A stretch of 37,988 nucleotides of DNA from positions 1-37,988 of the IMG/VR virus record IMGVR_UViG_3300035703_000211; one strand, written 5' to 3'. Position numbers and translations under genes: made by a program. Source of the stretch: a virus. The notes beneath the pieces are model-generated. The model made no database searches and was not told where the DNA came from. It worked only from the letters and a program-made list of their open reading frames with translations. Positions 6,947 through 13,398 of the stretch are shown here, in pieces. Position 1 is the first letter of the stretch. Each line of letters begins with the position of its first letter.

Positions 6947-7098
6947 AGGGCATTATACGCCTCCACCCATTCTGGCGTATCTTTGAACCGCATCCCGTGA
7001 TCGTCCCGCCATGTTCCGTGGTTCATAGCCCCGTCGATGCCTTCAACGATGCGGTTTAAGCCCTCCACCGCGTCACACAGCGTCCGCAGGTCACTCAT
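6904..7098 (-). CDS. Hypothetical protein (paralogue of 6705-6911 at both ends)
   Basis: This 64-residue protein starts at 7098: MSDLRTLCDAVEGLNRIV at the front and NALAALRAKLKEAPDE at the back. The middle (MNHGTWRDDHGMRFKDTPEWVEAY) is unrelated to its paralogue and lacks the cysteines. The start and ribosome-binding context (CCGCAGGTCACTCAT on the plus strand) are identical to the neighbour's over 15 bases. The end-conserved, centre-swapped arrangement suggests recombination-driven shuffling. Confidence 0.6.
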   Translation of the reverse strand: MSDLRTLCDAVEGLNRIVEGIDGAMNHGTWRDDHGMRFKDTPEWVEAYNALAALRAKLKEAPDE

Positions 7099-7588
7099 GG
7101 CAGGCCTCCGGGGCGGGCGGGATGAGGTATTGAATAGTTTCGACCGCCTGGTTGATGGCAAAGTCGTAGCCTTCCCCCGCGTCTTGGCAGTCGTACCCCT
7201 TCAAGTCATTTCCGATCAGCGGATGAATAGCACGCCACGCCGCATCCCGCCCCGCCTCCCATCCGCGCGTGAACTCCCCCTGCGCGGGGGTCATGGCGAG
7301 GGCGGAGAGGGTTGCGCGCGCAGCATCATATGCCGCGCGATTCACAATATTGTCCGCGCCCTTGCCATCCATCCAAATCGAGTTGACCAATTTACGCAGC
7401 ACCGCCTCCAGCGCCCGTTCCCGCGTGAACTCCACCCCCTGCGCGGGGGGCATGGCGCATAAGCGCCGGTGGTCGGTGTAGAGCGCCCGGATCACTGCGC
7501 CGACGTTGACGTGTTCCCCATCGAGCACGATCACATAGCTTTCTGCCTGCGTCGCAAGGCGCTCGAGCCTGCCGTAATCGGTGCTCAT
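7091..7588 (-). CDS. Hypothetical protein, 165 residues
   Basis: This is a soluble, mostly alpha-helical protein and the largest of the unassigned leftward genes near here. It contains an internal near-repeat: PPAQGVEFTRERALEAVLRK and TPAQGEFTRGWEAGRDAAWR share P-A-Q-G-(V)-E-F-T-R and then diverge. This suggests either an internal duplication or a repeated linker module. No catalytic motif is recognised. The start ATG at 7588 overlaps the neighbouring stop by four bases. Confidence 0.6.
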   Translation of the reverse strand: MSTDYGRLERLATQAESYVIVLDGEHVNVGAVIRALYTDHRRLCAMPPAQGVEFTRERALEAVLRKLVNSIWMDGKGADNIVNRAAYDAARATLSALAMTPAQGEFTRGWEAGRDAAWRAIHPLIGNDLKGYDCQDAGEGYDFAINQAVETIQYLIPPAPEACHE

Positions 7589-8023
7589 TCTGCCTGCCCT
7601 TCTGGCGCCGACAGCACGCCTGGCGCCAGCCGCTCGATCAGCGCCCGCTTCTCCGCCGGCGTCAGGATCTTGCCCGACAGCAGCATGTTGATGGTCCTCT
7701 CGGGCAGGTTGACGTAGGCGGGCCTTGCGGCGAAGGGCGTGGGGTCAGGCTTCGGAGCGTCATTCGCGACCGTTTCGAGCACCGTAAACGTCACCGTCCA
7801 AGACATTTCGTGTCTGGGCTTGATGGTCACTTGCGGGGACAAATAGCCGGACAGCATCCGGGCCGGTTTGATGCGGTCATCCCGCTCCACCATCTCGATC
7901 AATGCCTTTTCGGCCTTGTCCAGATTCTCACGATCCCTGAGAATTCGGCGGTACTCCTCATGCACCTCCTTGGAGACCACTATAGGAAAGGCGATTTCGC
8001 GACGGATGGTTTGCGTTTTGGGC

Positions 8024-8031
<8 letters not shown>
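7585..8031 (-). CDS. Hypothetical protein, 148 residues
   Basis: The N-terminal half looks like a DNA- or protein-binding helical segment (EVHEEYRRILRDRENLDKAE). It is followed by a beta-rich middle (SPQVTIKPRHEMSWTVTFTV) and a C-terminal helix with TPAEKRALIERLAPG. The charged helical start could belong to a recombination or regulatory protein, but no family can be named. It is coupled by overlap at both ends in the leftward operon. Confidence 0.55.
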
Positions 8032-8384
<353 letters not shown>

Positions 8385-8398
<14 letters not shown>

Positions 8399-8624
8399 GT
8401 CTGCACCCCCGCTCAATCGCCGCGTCACGGGCGGCTTGTTCCATGTCTGCATCGGTCGGCTGGTAATGCCGCCGAACGACGCGCTCCAGTTCGCGGATGA
8501 CGAGCGACAGCCCGTCCAGGTCCAGCCGCCATTGCCCCGCGTCATCGGTCCACACAGCGTCAACCTCGCCAAGCGAATGGTCGCCGCAGTCGATTGTGAT
8601 GGGGATGGATTTGCGGATGATCAC
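8385..8624 (-). CDS. Hypothetical protein, 79 residues
   Basis: The N-terminal half is beta-rich and looks like a small sheet (PITIDCGDHSLGEVDAVWTD, then QWRLDLDGLSLV). The second half is a long charged helix (IRELERVVRRHYQPTDADME). No recognised motif. It is coupled to both neighbours by short overlaps. Confidence 0.55.
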
Positions 8625-8836
8625 GCCACCCTCCCCGCGCCACGGCAGGCGTCTGCCATTTCATCATGCAGCCGCTGCTGTTCAACCTTGGCGACCCAAG
8701 CGGGGATGTCGTCCACATGGATCAGGTCACAGTCGCGGACCATGCGGGCCAGTTGCAGCAACTCGGCGGCGGTCAGGTCGGACGCTGGCAACTTGCGGGC
8801 ACGGGCCAATAGCGCAGTGCGGTCAAGGGCAATCAT
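8621..8836 (-). CDS. Hypothetical helical protein, 71 residues
   Basis: This is an all-alpha, soluble 71-residue protein with two Leu-rich amphipathic helices (about 10-34 and 45-65). The pattern LTAAELLQLARMVRDCDLIH resembles a short protein-interaction helix pair. No catalytic or DNA-binding motif is seen. ATG at 8836, with a 14-base overlap with the upstream small gene. Confidence 0.55.
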   Translation of the reverse strand: MIALDRTALLARARKLPASDLTAAELLQLARMVRDCDLIHVDDIPAWVAKVEQQRLHDEMADACRGAGRVA

Positions 8837-8972
8837 CTGCGGTATCCTTTGCTGTCAGGATCGTCACCCACGCTTGCAGCTTGTCGCTGTAGATCGCGTC
8901 AAGGATGACCGGCTGTTGCGGGGCGCGCGGCGGAATACGCCACACGGGGGCAGGCGATAGGGCGGGGGTCAT
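8823..8972 (-). CDS. Hypothetical small protein, 49 residues
   Basis: This short frame reads MTPALSPAPVWRIPPRAPQQ and then a helical part (VILDAIYSDKLQAWVTILTA) before TGA. It fills the space between its two neighbours exactly, ends inside the next gene by 14 bases and starts two bases after the preceding stop. That spacing supports it as a real gene. The Pro-rich start is of unknown role. Confidence 0.5.
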   Translation of the reverse strand: MTPALSPAPVWRIPPRAPQQPVILDAIYSDKLQAWVTILTAKDTADDCP

Positions 8973-8974
8973 TT

Positions 8975-9187
8975 TCAAAACTCCAGCGTTACGCGGTCGC
9001 CGGGGTAAAAAACCCTGCCACCGTCAACAATCGCCTGGTCAAAAGCCTTCTTGTCGGTTTTCCAACAATTGGCAAATGCGCCGGAACTTATGGCGTAATA
9101 ATTCCCTGTTTCGTTCACAAACCTAAGCGTGTTGCTCTCAAGAACTGCGACGACTTTTTGATCTGCTTTGGCGTCAATTAGCTTCAT
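8975..9187 (-). CDS. Hypothetical small beta-rich protein, 70 residues
   Basis: Starts at the ATG at 9187 with a clear AGGAG about 6-8 bases upstream; the longer frame to 9253 lacks such a signal. The sequence (QKVVAVLESNTLRFVNETGN, then YYAISSGAFANCWKT, then VFYPGDRVTLEF) predicts a small beta fold. Function is unknown. The strong ribosome-binding site suggests higher expression than its coupled neighbours. Confidence 0.6.
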   Translation of the reverse strand: MKLIDAKADQKVVAVLESNTLRFVNETGNYYAISSGAFANCWKTDKKAFDQAIVDGGRVFYPGDRVTLEF

Positions 9188-9197
9188 CACGTTTCTC

Positions 9198-9362
9198 CTA
9201 AAACGGTGGCTCGTCGCCCGGATATGCGGGCTTCCACCCCATGCTGACGCCATGCTTCACAGCGGCTTCAATGTCGGCGGGCTTGGGCGGGGTCAGGATG
9301 ACAACGCCGACTTCGCGCAGACGGGCGGCGAGAGCGGCAGGGATGGGGGCATAAGCGGTCAT
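9198..9362 (-). CDS. Hypothetical small protein, 54 residues
   Basis: This 54-residue protein begins MTAYAPIPAALAARLREVGV with a helix, then VILTPPKPADIEAAVKHGV, and ends with Pro-rich loops (KPAYPGDEPPF). The ATG at 9362 overlaps the upstream stop by four bases. No family is recognised. Confidence 0.5.
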   Translation of the reverse strand: MTAYAPIPAALAARLREVGVVILTPPKPADIEAAVKHGVSMGWKPAYPGDEPPF

Positions 9363-9727
9363 GATTGCACCGCTTTGTTTTTGGCCGCATATCCCCAAGT
9401 CAGTGGGCCTTTTGCGCGTGCATCGCCGGGGGCTTTGACGCTGTATCCGTGCCCTCGCAAAACATCGGCCATGTGGGTCAAGTCGTTTGGAAATCGAACG
9501 GGCCAAACGCTTGACAGTCTTTGTCCTGTGTTAGTGTGGCAGACGGAAACCTGCACCTCGTCTGCATGGGCTGTTGATATGATCTGGCCCCATCCGAAGT
9601 GGCCCGACCTGTTAATGCGTCCGTCTGCCAAATGGTGCGGCGTCCATAACTGCATTGCGTGCAGCATGTCCCCCGGCCAGCGGTCGGTGTGATCGTTCAA
9701 GAGAAGTGCAACCGTGTTGAAGCCCAT
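9359..9727 (-). CDS. Hypothetical protein, 122 residues
   Basis: This is a soluble protein rich in His and Trp: H-T-D-R-W-P-G-D near the start, then MLHAMQLWTPHHLADGRINR, HFGWGQIISTAHADEVQVSV, and a C-terminal helical part. The HH-D and H-x-D spacing could allow metal binding, but no known catalytic pattern is clear. The TGATG junction at 9727 fixes the start against a longer frame to 9736. Confidence 0.55.
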   Translation of the reverse strand: MGFNTVALLLNDHTDRWPGDMLHAMQLWTPHHLADGRINRSGHFGWGQIISTAHADEVQVSVCHTNTGQRLSSVWPVRFPNDLTHMADVLRGHGYSVKAPGDARAKGPLTWGYAAKNKAVQS

Positions 9728-9900
9728 CACCACCACCTCGCTGCCATAGTCACTGCAAACACCCCGACGAGGGCTGCGCAGTAGGCGTGAACCTGACGGC
9801 GATTGCGGGCGGCCTGGATGCGGTCGAGATACGCAAACGCGCGGTCATCGCGGGCGGCAATCTCGCCTGCGTCCCAATCGGGGATAACGGGGCGGGGCAT
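9727..9900 (-). CDS. Small tail-anchored membrane protein, 57 residues
   Basis: The N-terminal two thirds are soluble and charged (WDAGEIAARDDRAFAYLDRI). The last 20 residues are one hydrophobic segment (AYCAALVGVFAVTMAARWW) ending in WW, a typical C-terminal membrane anchor with the body in the cytoplasm. Function is unknown; small anchored proteins in lysogenic operons sometimes act in exclusion or cell-envelope control, but nothing here proves it. Confidence 0.5.
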   Translation of the reverse strand: MPRPVIPDWDAGEIAARDDRAFAYLDRIQAARNRRQVHAYCAALVGVFAVTMAARWW

Positions 9901-9904
9901 GGCG

Positions 9905-10129
9905 CTACTCCTGTTCAGCAGTGGCAAGCCGCCGACGCTCGGCAGCGACAAACTCGGCTTTGCGAAGTTCCTCACGGATCGAGACGATCAAATCTGTGAG
10001 GCTGCCGTCAGCATTGAACGCCAATGACTGTCCCCGACGCCAAGCAAGGTCGCGAACTTGTTCAATTGCACTCAAGGCAAGCCTAAGTCCGCCCGCCACG
10101 TCGTCAGCAGTCTTGTCAATCTTGGCCAT
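9905..10129 (-). CDS. Hypothetical helical protein, 74 residues
   Basis: This is an all-alpha, charged protein: KTADDVAGGLRLALSAIEQV, then a short beta/turn (LAFNADGSLTDLI), then a long Arg/Glu helix (VSIREELRKAEFVAAERRRL). It might be a small coiled-coil dimer. Not assigned to a family. Fourth or fifth base spacing separates it from the next gene. Confidence 0.55.
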   Translation of the reverse strand: MAKIDKTADDVAGGLRLALSAIEQVRDLAWRRGQSLAFNADGSLTDLIVSIREELRKAEFVAAERRRLATAEQE

Positions 10130-10200
10130 TCTTCTCTCTCCTCGTCATGTGGGGGTTGGCCCCGCGTTGCGGCGGGGCGGGGGGTGCACGGTATTTTGCC

Positions 10201-10231
10201 GGACGCCCCGTGCGGCGTCTTTCGGGCGTCC
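10201..10231. terminator. Hairpin in the 109-base gap within the leftward operon
   Basis: GGACGCCC (10201-10208) pairs perfectly with GGGCGTCC (10224-10231) around a 15-base loop, in the gap 10130-10238 that otherwise holds no gene. There is no T-run on the minus strand, so it may attenuate or stabilise the leader-proximal transcript rather than terminate it. Confidence 0.35.
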
Positions 10232-10238
10232 CCGAAAC

Positions 10239-10448
10239 TCAGTCGATGTCCCATTCGGTATCGGCATCGAGGCGCAACTCGCTGCGCATGTGCCGCCAGC
10301 CGCGCGACCAAGCCGCCCGCAGTTCCGGGCTGGTGAACTCGCACTTGCCGCCGAAGTCAGCCGCCGAGCGACCGGCGTAGTAAGCCGTCGTCTCGGGCAG
10401 GATGTGCGGGAACTGTGCGGTGCGGGCGTAGGCTTGTGCGTCGGTCAT
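10239..10448 (-). CDS. First gene of the leftward operon; hypothetical protein, 69 residues
   Basis: This is a soluble, Tyr/Arg-rich protein: MTDAQAYARTAQFPHILPET, then YYAGRSAADFGGKCEFTSPE, then RAAWSRGWRHMRSELRLDAD. It starts 38 bases downstream of the -10 box of the leftward promoter with GGGGAGA five bases before the ATG. It is therefore the first product made when the repressor lifts. Function is unknown. Confidence 0.6.
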   Translation of the reverse strand: MTDAQAYARTAQFPHILPETTAYYAGRSAADFGGKCEFTSPELRAAWSRGWRHMRSELRLDADTEWDID

Positions 10449-10486
10449 GTCGGTCTCCCCTGTCGCGGTGTTTCGCTATGGGGGTG

Positions 10487-10515
10487 ACTATGCCTGACAG
10501 TCATACTACTGTCAA
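10487..10515 (-). promoter_or_regulatory. Leftward promoter (PL-like)
   Basis: On the minus strand, TTGACA (10515-10510, perfect -35) is separated by 17 bases from CATAGT (10492-10487, -10). It faces the long leftward operon and is covered by operator-like repeats. This is a good sigma70-type match. Confidence 0.7.
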
Positions 10516-10529
10516 TGCCCAGTGGGAAT
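10490..10529. promoter_or_regulatory. Left operator cluster
   Basis: Two copies of a 15-base motif, ATGCC-N5-GGCAT-like, lie 25 bases apart: ATGCCTGACAGTCAT (10490-10504) and ATGCCCAGTGGGAAT (10515-10529). They match ATGCCTAGTGGGCAT at 11069-11083 near the repressor. An overlapping perfect palindrome TGACAG-N8-CTGTCA (10495-10514) fills the promoter spacer. They overlap the -35, spacer and -10, so a bound repressor would block leftward transcription. Confidence 0.6.
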
Positions 10530-10587
10530 ATTTCTAGACGTGATCGAAAAAAGTTGCCAGCACACGCGGGACGGGTAGGCTATAAGA

Positions 10588-10725
10588 ATGTCAGACGCAC
10601 ACGTTTTGAGTGGCGCGGTTTCGCGCCTGAGTGATCAACAGTTGTGGGCTTTGCTGGTGCTTCTAGAGCGTCTGGCAGCGGTCAAGTCGCAGGGCGCGAC
10701 CCCGCCATCGTCTCAAGGACGATAA
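10588..10725 (+). CDS. Possible small regulator gene, convergent with the repressor
   Basis: This 45-residue frame (MSDAHVLSGAVSRLSDQQLW...) contains one Leu-rich amphipathic helix (SDQQLWALLVLLERLAAV). A TATAAG hexamer ends one base before its ATG, so a transcript would be leaderless or nearly so. Its 3' end overlaps the repressor gene's 3' end on the opposite strand by 44 bases. The protein-like composition supports coding, but no homologous family is recognised. Confidence 0.4.
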   Translation: MSDAHVLSGAVSRLSDQQLWALLVLLERLAAVKSQGATPPSSQGR

Positions 10726-11041
10726 CCGCAGCTTCCCTAGCCCGCTCGTCAGTCATGCGGTCTATTGCGTCAAGCGCACGCTGCTCTAGCGCGTCTCTGC
10801 TAAATAGTGCGCTAGGATGAACGTTTAGGGCGAACGCTATCCTTTGGATCATGTCCAAAGTCGGGTTGCCTTCGCCGCGTTCGATCTTCGATATGGTCGC
10901 CTGGTTCGCGCTGATGGCATCCGCAAGCTGCGTCTGGGTCAGGTTTCGCGACTGTCTGATTCTGGCCAGGTTGTCCATGTCCAACACATGCCACCCATGC
11001 CAACCGCTGGCCACAACTGCATAGGCATATTTCTGCCCCAT
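10682..11041 (-). CDS. XRE-family repressor (CI-like, short form)
   Basis: This is an immunity repressor candidate. A classical XRE helix-turn-helix covers MDNLARIRQSRNLTQTQLAD through ISANQATISKIERGEGNPTL, then LDMIQRIAFALNVHPSALF, then a short C-terminal helical part. There is no LexA-type self-cleaving peptidase domain, so induction would need another route. The ATG at 11041 has AGGGA upstream. An internal ATG at 10978 begins exactly at the HTH but has no clear ribosome-binding site, so the N-terminal 21 residues may or may not be made. It is divergent from the Cro-like gene across a 52-base control region. Confidence 0.8.
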   Translation of the reverse strand: MGQKYAYAVVASGWHGWHVLDMDNLARIRQSRNLTQTQLADAISANQATISKIERGEGNPTLDMIQRIAFALNVHPSALFSRDALEQRALDAIDRMTDERAREAAVIVLETMAGSRPAT

Positions 11042-11057
11042 GAGTGCGCTTTCCCTA

Positions 11058-11086
11058 TTGCCTTAAGTATGCCTAGTGGGCATTAT
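11058..11086 (+). promoter_or_regulatory. Rightward early promoter (PR-like) with operator
   Basis: TTGCCT (11058-11063), 17 bases, CATTAT (11081-11086). The near-palindrome ATGCCTAGTGGGCAT (11069-11083) covers spacer and -10 and matches the left operators. The predicted start of transcription is near 11093, at the first ATGs of the Cro-like gene, so the mRNA may be leaderless. Confidence 0.55.
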
Positions 11087-11093
11087 GTGGGGC

Positions 11094-11318
11094 ATGATGA
11101 CACTCTCGCAATACCTCAACACGAAAAACATCCGGCAGGCAGAGTTCGCGCGGCTGATCGGGGCGACACAAGGCACCGTCTCGAAGCTGAGCAAGGACCG
11201 CCAGCCAAGCCTTGACCTCGCGGCCAAGATTGAGCGCGCGACGGACGGGGCTGTCCCTGCGTCTTCGTGGCCCAACATCCGCAAGCTGCTAGAGGCGGCT
11301 AAGGAGTTGGGCGCATGA
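11094..11318 (+). CDS. Cro-like HTH regulator
   Basis: This 74-residue DNA-binding protein begins MMTLSQYLNTKNIRQAEFAR. The HTH (QAEFARLIGATQGTVSKLSK) is followed by DRQPSLDLAAKIERATDGAV, the pattern of YdaS/Cro-type phage regulators. It is divergent from the repressor and first gene of the rightward early operon. ATGs at 11094 and 11097 are both possible; a GTG at 11076 and ATG at 11085 lie within or upstream of the promoter and are less likely. It probably opposes the repressor at the shared operators. Confidence 0.75.
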   Translation: MMTLSQYLNTKNIRQAEFARLIGATQGTVSKLSKDRQPSLDLAAKIERATDGAVPASSWPNIRKLLEAAKELGA

Positions 11319-11443
11319 CCATTGCGCCGCCGTTCGCCTCGGCTGGCGCTTCCCGCGCGGTTTCCTTCCTGACGCGCGCGGCACTGGCGGCGGTTGCGTT
11401 TTCCTCCGTGCACGCAGCCGCCGCTTTTTTCGGAGATAGCTGA
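11315..11443 (+). CDS. Small hydrophobic protein, 42 residues
   Basis: This short frame (MTIAPPFASAGASRAVSFLT, then RAALAAVAFSSVHAAAAFFG) couples to the Cro-like gene by ATGA and to the methyltransferase by TGATG. Its Ala-rich hydrophobic stretch resembles a weak signal peptide or membrane segment. The tight coupling on both sides supports translation. No function can be given. Confidence 0.45.
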   Translation: MTIAPPFASAGASRAVSFLTRAALAAVAFSSVHAAAAFFGDS

Positions 11444-12015
11444 TGCGCGTTCTGTTGGGTTGCGAATTTTCGGGAACGGTACGTCGGGCATTCCGGGCAT
11501 TGGGCCATGACGCCTGGTCATGCGACCTTCTCCCGGCGGAAGATGCCAGCGAGTACCACATTCAAGGCGATGTGCGGGACTATCTCGATTATGCTTGGGA
11601 CCTCGGGATATTTTTCCCGCCCTGCACGCATCTGGCCGTTTCGGGTGCGCGCTGGTTCAAGGACAAACAAACCGAACAGGCCGAGGCGCTGGATTTCGTG
11701 CGGACGCTGATGGCTGCGCCGATCAAGCGGTGGGCCATTGAAAACCCTGTCAGCATCATTTCCAGCCGCATCCGCAAGCCTGATCAGATCATCCAGCCGT
11801 GGCAGTTCGGTCATGGCGAGGTCAAGGCAACCTGCCTTTGGCTAAACGGGCTTTTGCCGCTGCGCCCCACGAACATCGTTGAGGGCCGCGAGGCGCGGGT
11901 TCACCGGATGCCGCCCGGTCCTGATCGGTGGAAGGAACGCAGCCGCACGTTCGAGGGCATTGCCGCTGCGATGGCTGACCAATGGGGCGGCAACGTTTTG
12001 GAGGCCGTAGCATGA
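11443..12015 (+). CDS. Short C5-cytosine DNA methyltransferase-like protein
   Basis: This 190-residue protein has a SAM-binding-type start (MRVLLGCEFSGTVRRAF) and an acidic motif-II-like end of strand two (WSCDLLP). The C5-methyltransferase motif IV is present with its catalytic cysteine (FFPPCTHLAVSGA, C61). Motif VI appears as ENPVS (100-104) instead of the canonical ENV. It lacks a full target-recognition region, being about half the length of typical enzymes. It may methylate phage DNA against host restriction. The lack of a cognate endonuclease in the window makes it an orphan enzyme. Catalysis is inferred from motifs. Confidence 0.75.
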   Translation: MRVLLGCEFSGTVRRAFRALGHDAWSCDLLPAEDASEYHIQGDVRDYLDYAWDLGIFFPPCTHLAVSGARWFKDKQTEQAEALDFVRTLMAAPIKRWAIENPVSIISSRIRKPDQIIQPWQFGHGEVKATCLWLNGLLPLRPTNIVEGREARVHRMPPGPDRWKERSRTFEGIAAAMADQWGGNVLEAVA

Positions 12016-12332
12016 TCCGCGCGCTGATCCTGTCGCTTGTCGCCTTCCCCGCCTTCGCTGACGAATACCGCTTCGGCGGCTCTGTCCTGACGTTCGACGG
12101 GCGCGAGGTTGTTTTCACGAACGGCCCGACCGGGCGCGAGCACCCTGCCGACTTTCACCGCGACCTGACCGAAGGGCTGACGGTGCGCGTGGTCATCGTG
12201 CAGGAACTGAACCCGCAGCCTGACACGATCATGGTTATCCCGCCGCCCGGTTACATCGCCGTCCCGGAAACGCTGACGGTCGAGGAATACGGGCGGGGGG
12301 TCATTGTCATCTACACGGATGGATTGTCATGA
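12012..12332 (+). CDS. Exported hypothetical protein with signal peptide
   Basis: This 106-residue protein has a Sec signal (MIRALILSLVAFPAFA, then DEYRF), giving a mature beta-rich protein of about 90 residues (SVLTFDGREVVFTNGPTGRE ... TVRVVIVQELNPQPDTIMVI). An exported product in the early rightward operon between DNA-modification and regulatory genes is unexpected. It could act in the periplasm on the host or be expressed with the lysogenic functions. ATG at 12012 overlaps the previous stop. Confidence 0.65.
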   Translation: MIRALILSLVAFPAFADEYRFGGSVLTFDGREVVFTNGPTGREHPADFHRDLTEGLTVRVVIVQELNPQPDTIMVIPPPGYIAVPETLTVEEYGRGVIVIYTDGLS

Positions 12333-12883
12333 GCGACTTCAACATTCAGGTGAAGGTTCGCAACGCGCGGCTATTGCGCGCGATCCGGTCAAAGGCGGAA
12401 AGCCCTGCCGAGTTCTCGCGGCTGTCAGGCGTGAATCAAACAGCCATTTCAGCATTCCTGACCATGCGTCATTCGCCCATGACCAAATCGGGCGAGTGGT
12501 CCGCCCCCGCCGTGAAGATTTGCGAGTTCCTTGGATGCCTGCCGGAAGAAATCTGGCCCAAGCACATGGAGCGGTTTCTTCTCAAGAAAGCAGAGACGGA
12601 AATCGAACTGTCGGCGGCTGAAATCGAGGCGATCACAGCAGGCGCGGCGGATCGCATACAGCAACGAGAATTGCTGGGGCGTTGGGTCGCAAAGTCTGGG
12701 CTAGTTGAACGCGACATTCAAGTGCTGTCCCTGCGGGTTGAAGGCGCAACATACGAAGAATGCGCCAAAGAAATCGGCACGTCAAAAGAGCGGGTGCGCC
12801 AACGCGAAATGCGGGCGCTGCGCAGACTGCGCGAAATGGCGCGGCGTGATGGGGTTCGGACATATCTGGAGGCGATTGAATGA
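12329..12883 (+). CDS. Fusion regulator: XRE-like N-terminus with sigma-70 region 4 C-terminus
   Basis: This 184-residue protein has an N-terminal HTH (about residues 10-50: AIRSKAESPAEFSRLSGVNQ, TAISAFLTMR), a linker with PEEIWPKHM, and a C-terminal sigma70 region-4-like HTH (about 130-175: LVERDIQVLSLRVEGATYEE, CAKEIGTSKERVRQREMRAL). Region 4 recognises -35 elements or contacts RNA polymerase. The fusion suggests a phage activator that tethers polymerase to chosen promoters, perhaps middle or late ones. It is not a complete sigma factor since region 2 is absent. Placed after the early methyltransferase, before replication genes. Confidence 0.75.
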   Translation: MSDFNIQVKVRNARLLRAIRSKAESPAEFSRLSGVNQTAISAFLTMRHSPMTKSGEWSAPAVKICEFLGCLPEEIWPKHMERFLLKKAETEIELSAAEIEAITAGAADRIQQRELLGRWVAKSGLVERDIQVLSLRVEGATYEECAKEIGTSKERVRQREMRALRRLREMARRDGVRTYLEAIE

Positions 12884-13398
12884 CCCTTGGCCCCGTCACC
12901 TGCACCCCCTCCTACGGCCCGCAGACGGCCCCACGGCTGCGCGCTGCGTGGGACGCCACCCTAGCCCATAGGTGGCACCGTAACGCCGCCATGGCCGCTA
13001 CAGGCGACACCGTAGGCGGTCATCATGGCCGGGTCGCACTTTTGGCAATGATGCTGTTTCCCACGGCCCATGCGGTCCACCGGGCCTGTGTGTTGCACGA
13101 TCTGGGCGAGGCATCCGTTGCCGATGTAGCGGGCGACGTGAAAGACGCCAACCCCGTTCTGCGCGCTGAACTGGACCGCCTGGAAGCCGACGCCATCGCG
13201 GCTTTGGGCATCAAGTTTCCCAAGCTTGAGGAAATCGAACGCCGGATGCTGTGGTTGTGCGACAAGCTGGACGCCTTTTTGTGGGTTCAGCACCACAAGC
13301 CGCACCTGTTGCAGCAACTCGACTGGCGCGAGGCACGGTCGCGCATTCTCACCGAAGCCAACCGCCTGCGCGTCAACGTGACGGAGGTGGTGGGGTGA
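12880..13398 (+). CDS. HD-domain phosphohydrolase (YfbR-like)
   Basis: This 172-residue protein has the HD pattern H (GGHHGR, about 48/49), then HD (CVLHDLGE, H73-D74), then D (WLCDKLDAF, D128). These are the metal ligands of 5'-nucleotidase/HD phosphohydrolases such as YfbR that act on deoxynucleoside monophosphates. A role in nucleotide pool control during replication is likely. Its GTGA stop overlaps the methyltransferase start. The substrate is not determined by sequence. Confidence 0.78.
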   Translation: MTLGPVTCTPSYGPQTAPRLRAAWDATLAHRWHRNAAMAATGDTVGGHHGRVALLAMMLFPTAHAVHRACVLHDLGEASVADVAGDVKDANPVLRAELDRLEADAIAALGIKFPKLEEIERRMLWLCDKLDAFLWVQHHKPHLLQQLDWREARSRILTEANRLRVNVTEVVG

